Below, in pieces: positions 19,586 to 20,409 of a stretch of DNA of 20,409 nucleotides (position 1 is the first letter of the stretch; each line of letters starts with the position of its first letter). The stretch comes from a virus. The DNA is taken from positions 1 through 20,409 of IMG/VR virus record IMGVR_UViG_3300045996_003055, one strand, 5' to 3'. Both the position numbers and the translations under genes were made by a program. Under the pieces are notes generated by a model. It was not told the DNA's origin. It saw nothing but the letters and a program-made list of their open reading frames with translations, and did not search any database.

Positions 19586-20409
19586 GTGCCCACCCGTGCC
19601 AGCGTGAGCGCGCGGAACCCGGCGAACGCTGGCGGCCCAGGAGCGCAGAAGTTCCCGCCCAGGTAGTCGCCGCTGGGCTGCAGCACGGCATCCGTCGTCC
19701 GCTCGCCCGTGGCGCCACCGCCCATCCGCACCGTTCCCCCGGGAAATTGGCGGGCGGGCTCCGTGATGCGCTGCGTGTTGACACGCGGCTCACGGCCACC
19801 TGTGAGATAATCCGTGTAGACGGGGGCGCCATGGAGCAGGATCCGCACGCCCTCCTCCGTCGCGCCGACGTACTCTACGCTGTCTGCGGTCAAGACGTAC
19901 GTGGCGCTGTCCAGCTCAAACAGCGGCGGGCCCGGGCGATCAAAGCATGCCCAGGAGAGGCGCCAGTCGTGCGCGTTCAGGTTCGCTACGGCATGCACCG
20001 TGAGCGTCGCCGTCGCCGTCCCCGCCGTGAGCGTCACCGTGCCCTGCGCTTCCGCGCTGGCGGCGAGCGACAGGCCCGTGAGGGTGAATCCCTGTCCCGT
20101 GGCGCTCGCGGCGATCTGAGGGGCACTCACGGCGTTCCCATTGGCGTCCTTCGCACCGCTCACCAGCTGCGCCAGGTTGAGCGTTCCGCCCGTGTGCAGC
20201 CATGCCGCCGCCGGCACTGTCCAGCTGGCCACCGGCCCCGGCGTGAACGTGGCCACGGCGGTGTCCGAGTCGAACGCCTGCCCCGTCGCGCCGTCCACGC
20301 CCTCCCCGACCATGTGGCAATCACCCGCGGCGGTGGGCCTGCGGTAGTAGTTCAGGGCCGAGTCCACGCCCCCGCCGATGATGGTGGTTGGGGCGTGCGG
20401 CGCGCACCA
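19582..20409 (-). CDS. Unknown protein with Ig-like segment, N-terminus cut by window edge
   Basis: On the minus strand the frame is open from the right edge, so at least 275 residues are visible and the true start is probably outside. A GTG at 20367 could start a 261-residue form, but the residues before it (APTTIIGGG) read as continuing protein. An Ig-like beta segment spans about the first half of the visible part (TFTPGPVASWTVPAAAWLHT, then FTLTGLSLAASAEAQGTVTL, then TATATLTVHAVANL). The rest contains DSATYVLTADSVEYVGATEEG and a Gly-rich end (VRMGGGATGERTTDAV, then SGDYLGGNF). Extracellular or virion-surface structure is plausible. No family is recognised. It overlaps the next gene by 4 bp. 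Confidence 0.6.
   Translation of the reverse strand, partial: WCAPHAPTTIIGGGVDSALNYYRRPTAAGDCHMVGEGVDGATGQAFDSDTAVATFTPGPVASWTVPAAAWLHTGGTLNLAQLVSGAKDANGNAVSAPQIAASATGQGFTLTGLSLAASAEAQGTVTLTAGTATATLTVHAVANLNAHDWRLSWACFDRPGPPLFELDSATYVLTADSVEYVGATEEGVRILLHGAPVYTDYLTGGREPRVNTQRITEPARQFPGGTVRMGGGATGERTTDAVLQPSGDYLGGNFCAPGPPAFAGFRALTLARVGT

Noticed and set aside
19280-19666. Plus-strand ORF of 128 codons opposite the minus cassette
   Set aside because: No ribosome binding site and a shadow-like composition. The minus-strand frames are linked by ATGA overlaps, which is the better explanation.

Overview
The window is the packaging, head and tail module of a tailed phage or prophage with a long, non-contractile (siphovirus-type) tail, from a very GC-rich genome. 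Third codon positions are almost all G or C, which produces many long antisense shadow ORFs. No host gene, integrase, repressor, replication or lysis gene is visible, so the host cannot be named. A high-GC bacterium using GGAGG-type ribosome binding sites fits (Gemmatimonadota, Deinococcota, Myxococcota or a high-GC proteobacterium), but that is a guess. Product calls come from motifs, size and gene order without database searches.

Positions 59-18895 form a plus-strand run in lambda-like order: small terminase subunit; GpA-type large terminase; a roughly 290-bp non-coding island; a small helical protein; a gpW-like connector protein; lambda-type portal; a prohead protease fused to an HK97-fold major capsid protein; gpFI-like and gpFII-like small head proteins; a tail terminator candidate; an unknown protein; tail tube; two tail-assembly chaperone reading frames joined by a likely -1 frameshift; tape measure; distal tail protein; a 1369-residue hub or receptor-binding protein; and a small Cys-rich protein. 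Many junctions overlap as ATGA or GTGA, or share one base (TGATG), so the genes are probably translationally coupled.

The island at 2677-2969 breaks this compact layout. It holds two 30-nt dyads spaced 31 bp apart, a 14-bp palindrome, an A-loop hairpin, a weak promoter-like sequence and a strong rho-independent terminator, all upstream of the head genes. It looks like a control point: operators plus terminator or attenuator, or a packaging recognition site.

The plus-strand run ends at a perfect 15-bp hairpin overlapping the last stop codon (18874-18908). Beyond it, a convergent minus-strand cassette of three genes linked by 4-bp overlaps (19062-20409) runs off the right edge. None of the three is recognised; the largest has an Ig-like beta segment and is cut by the edge.

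The most notable features are the capsid-protease fusion with a well-placed internal GTG start, the T-TTT-TTG slippery site, the operator-like island, and a 31-residue repeat in the hub protein whose copies differ mainly at synonymous positions.
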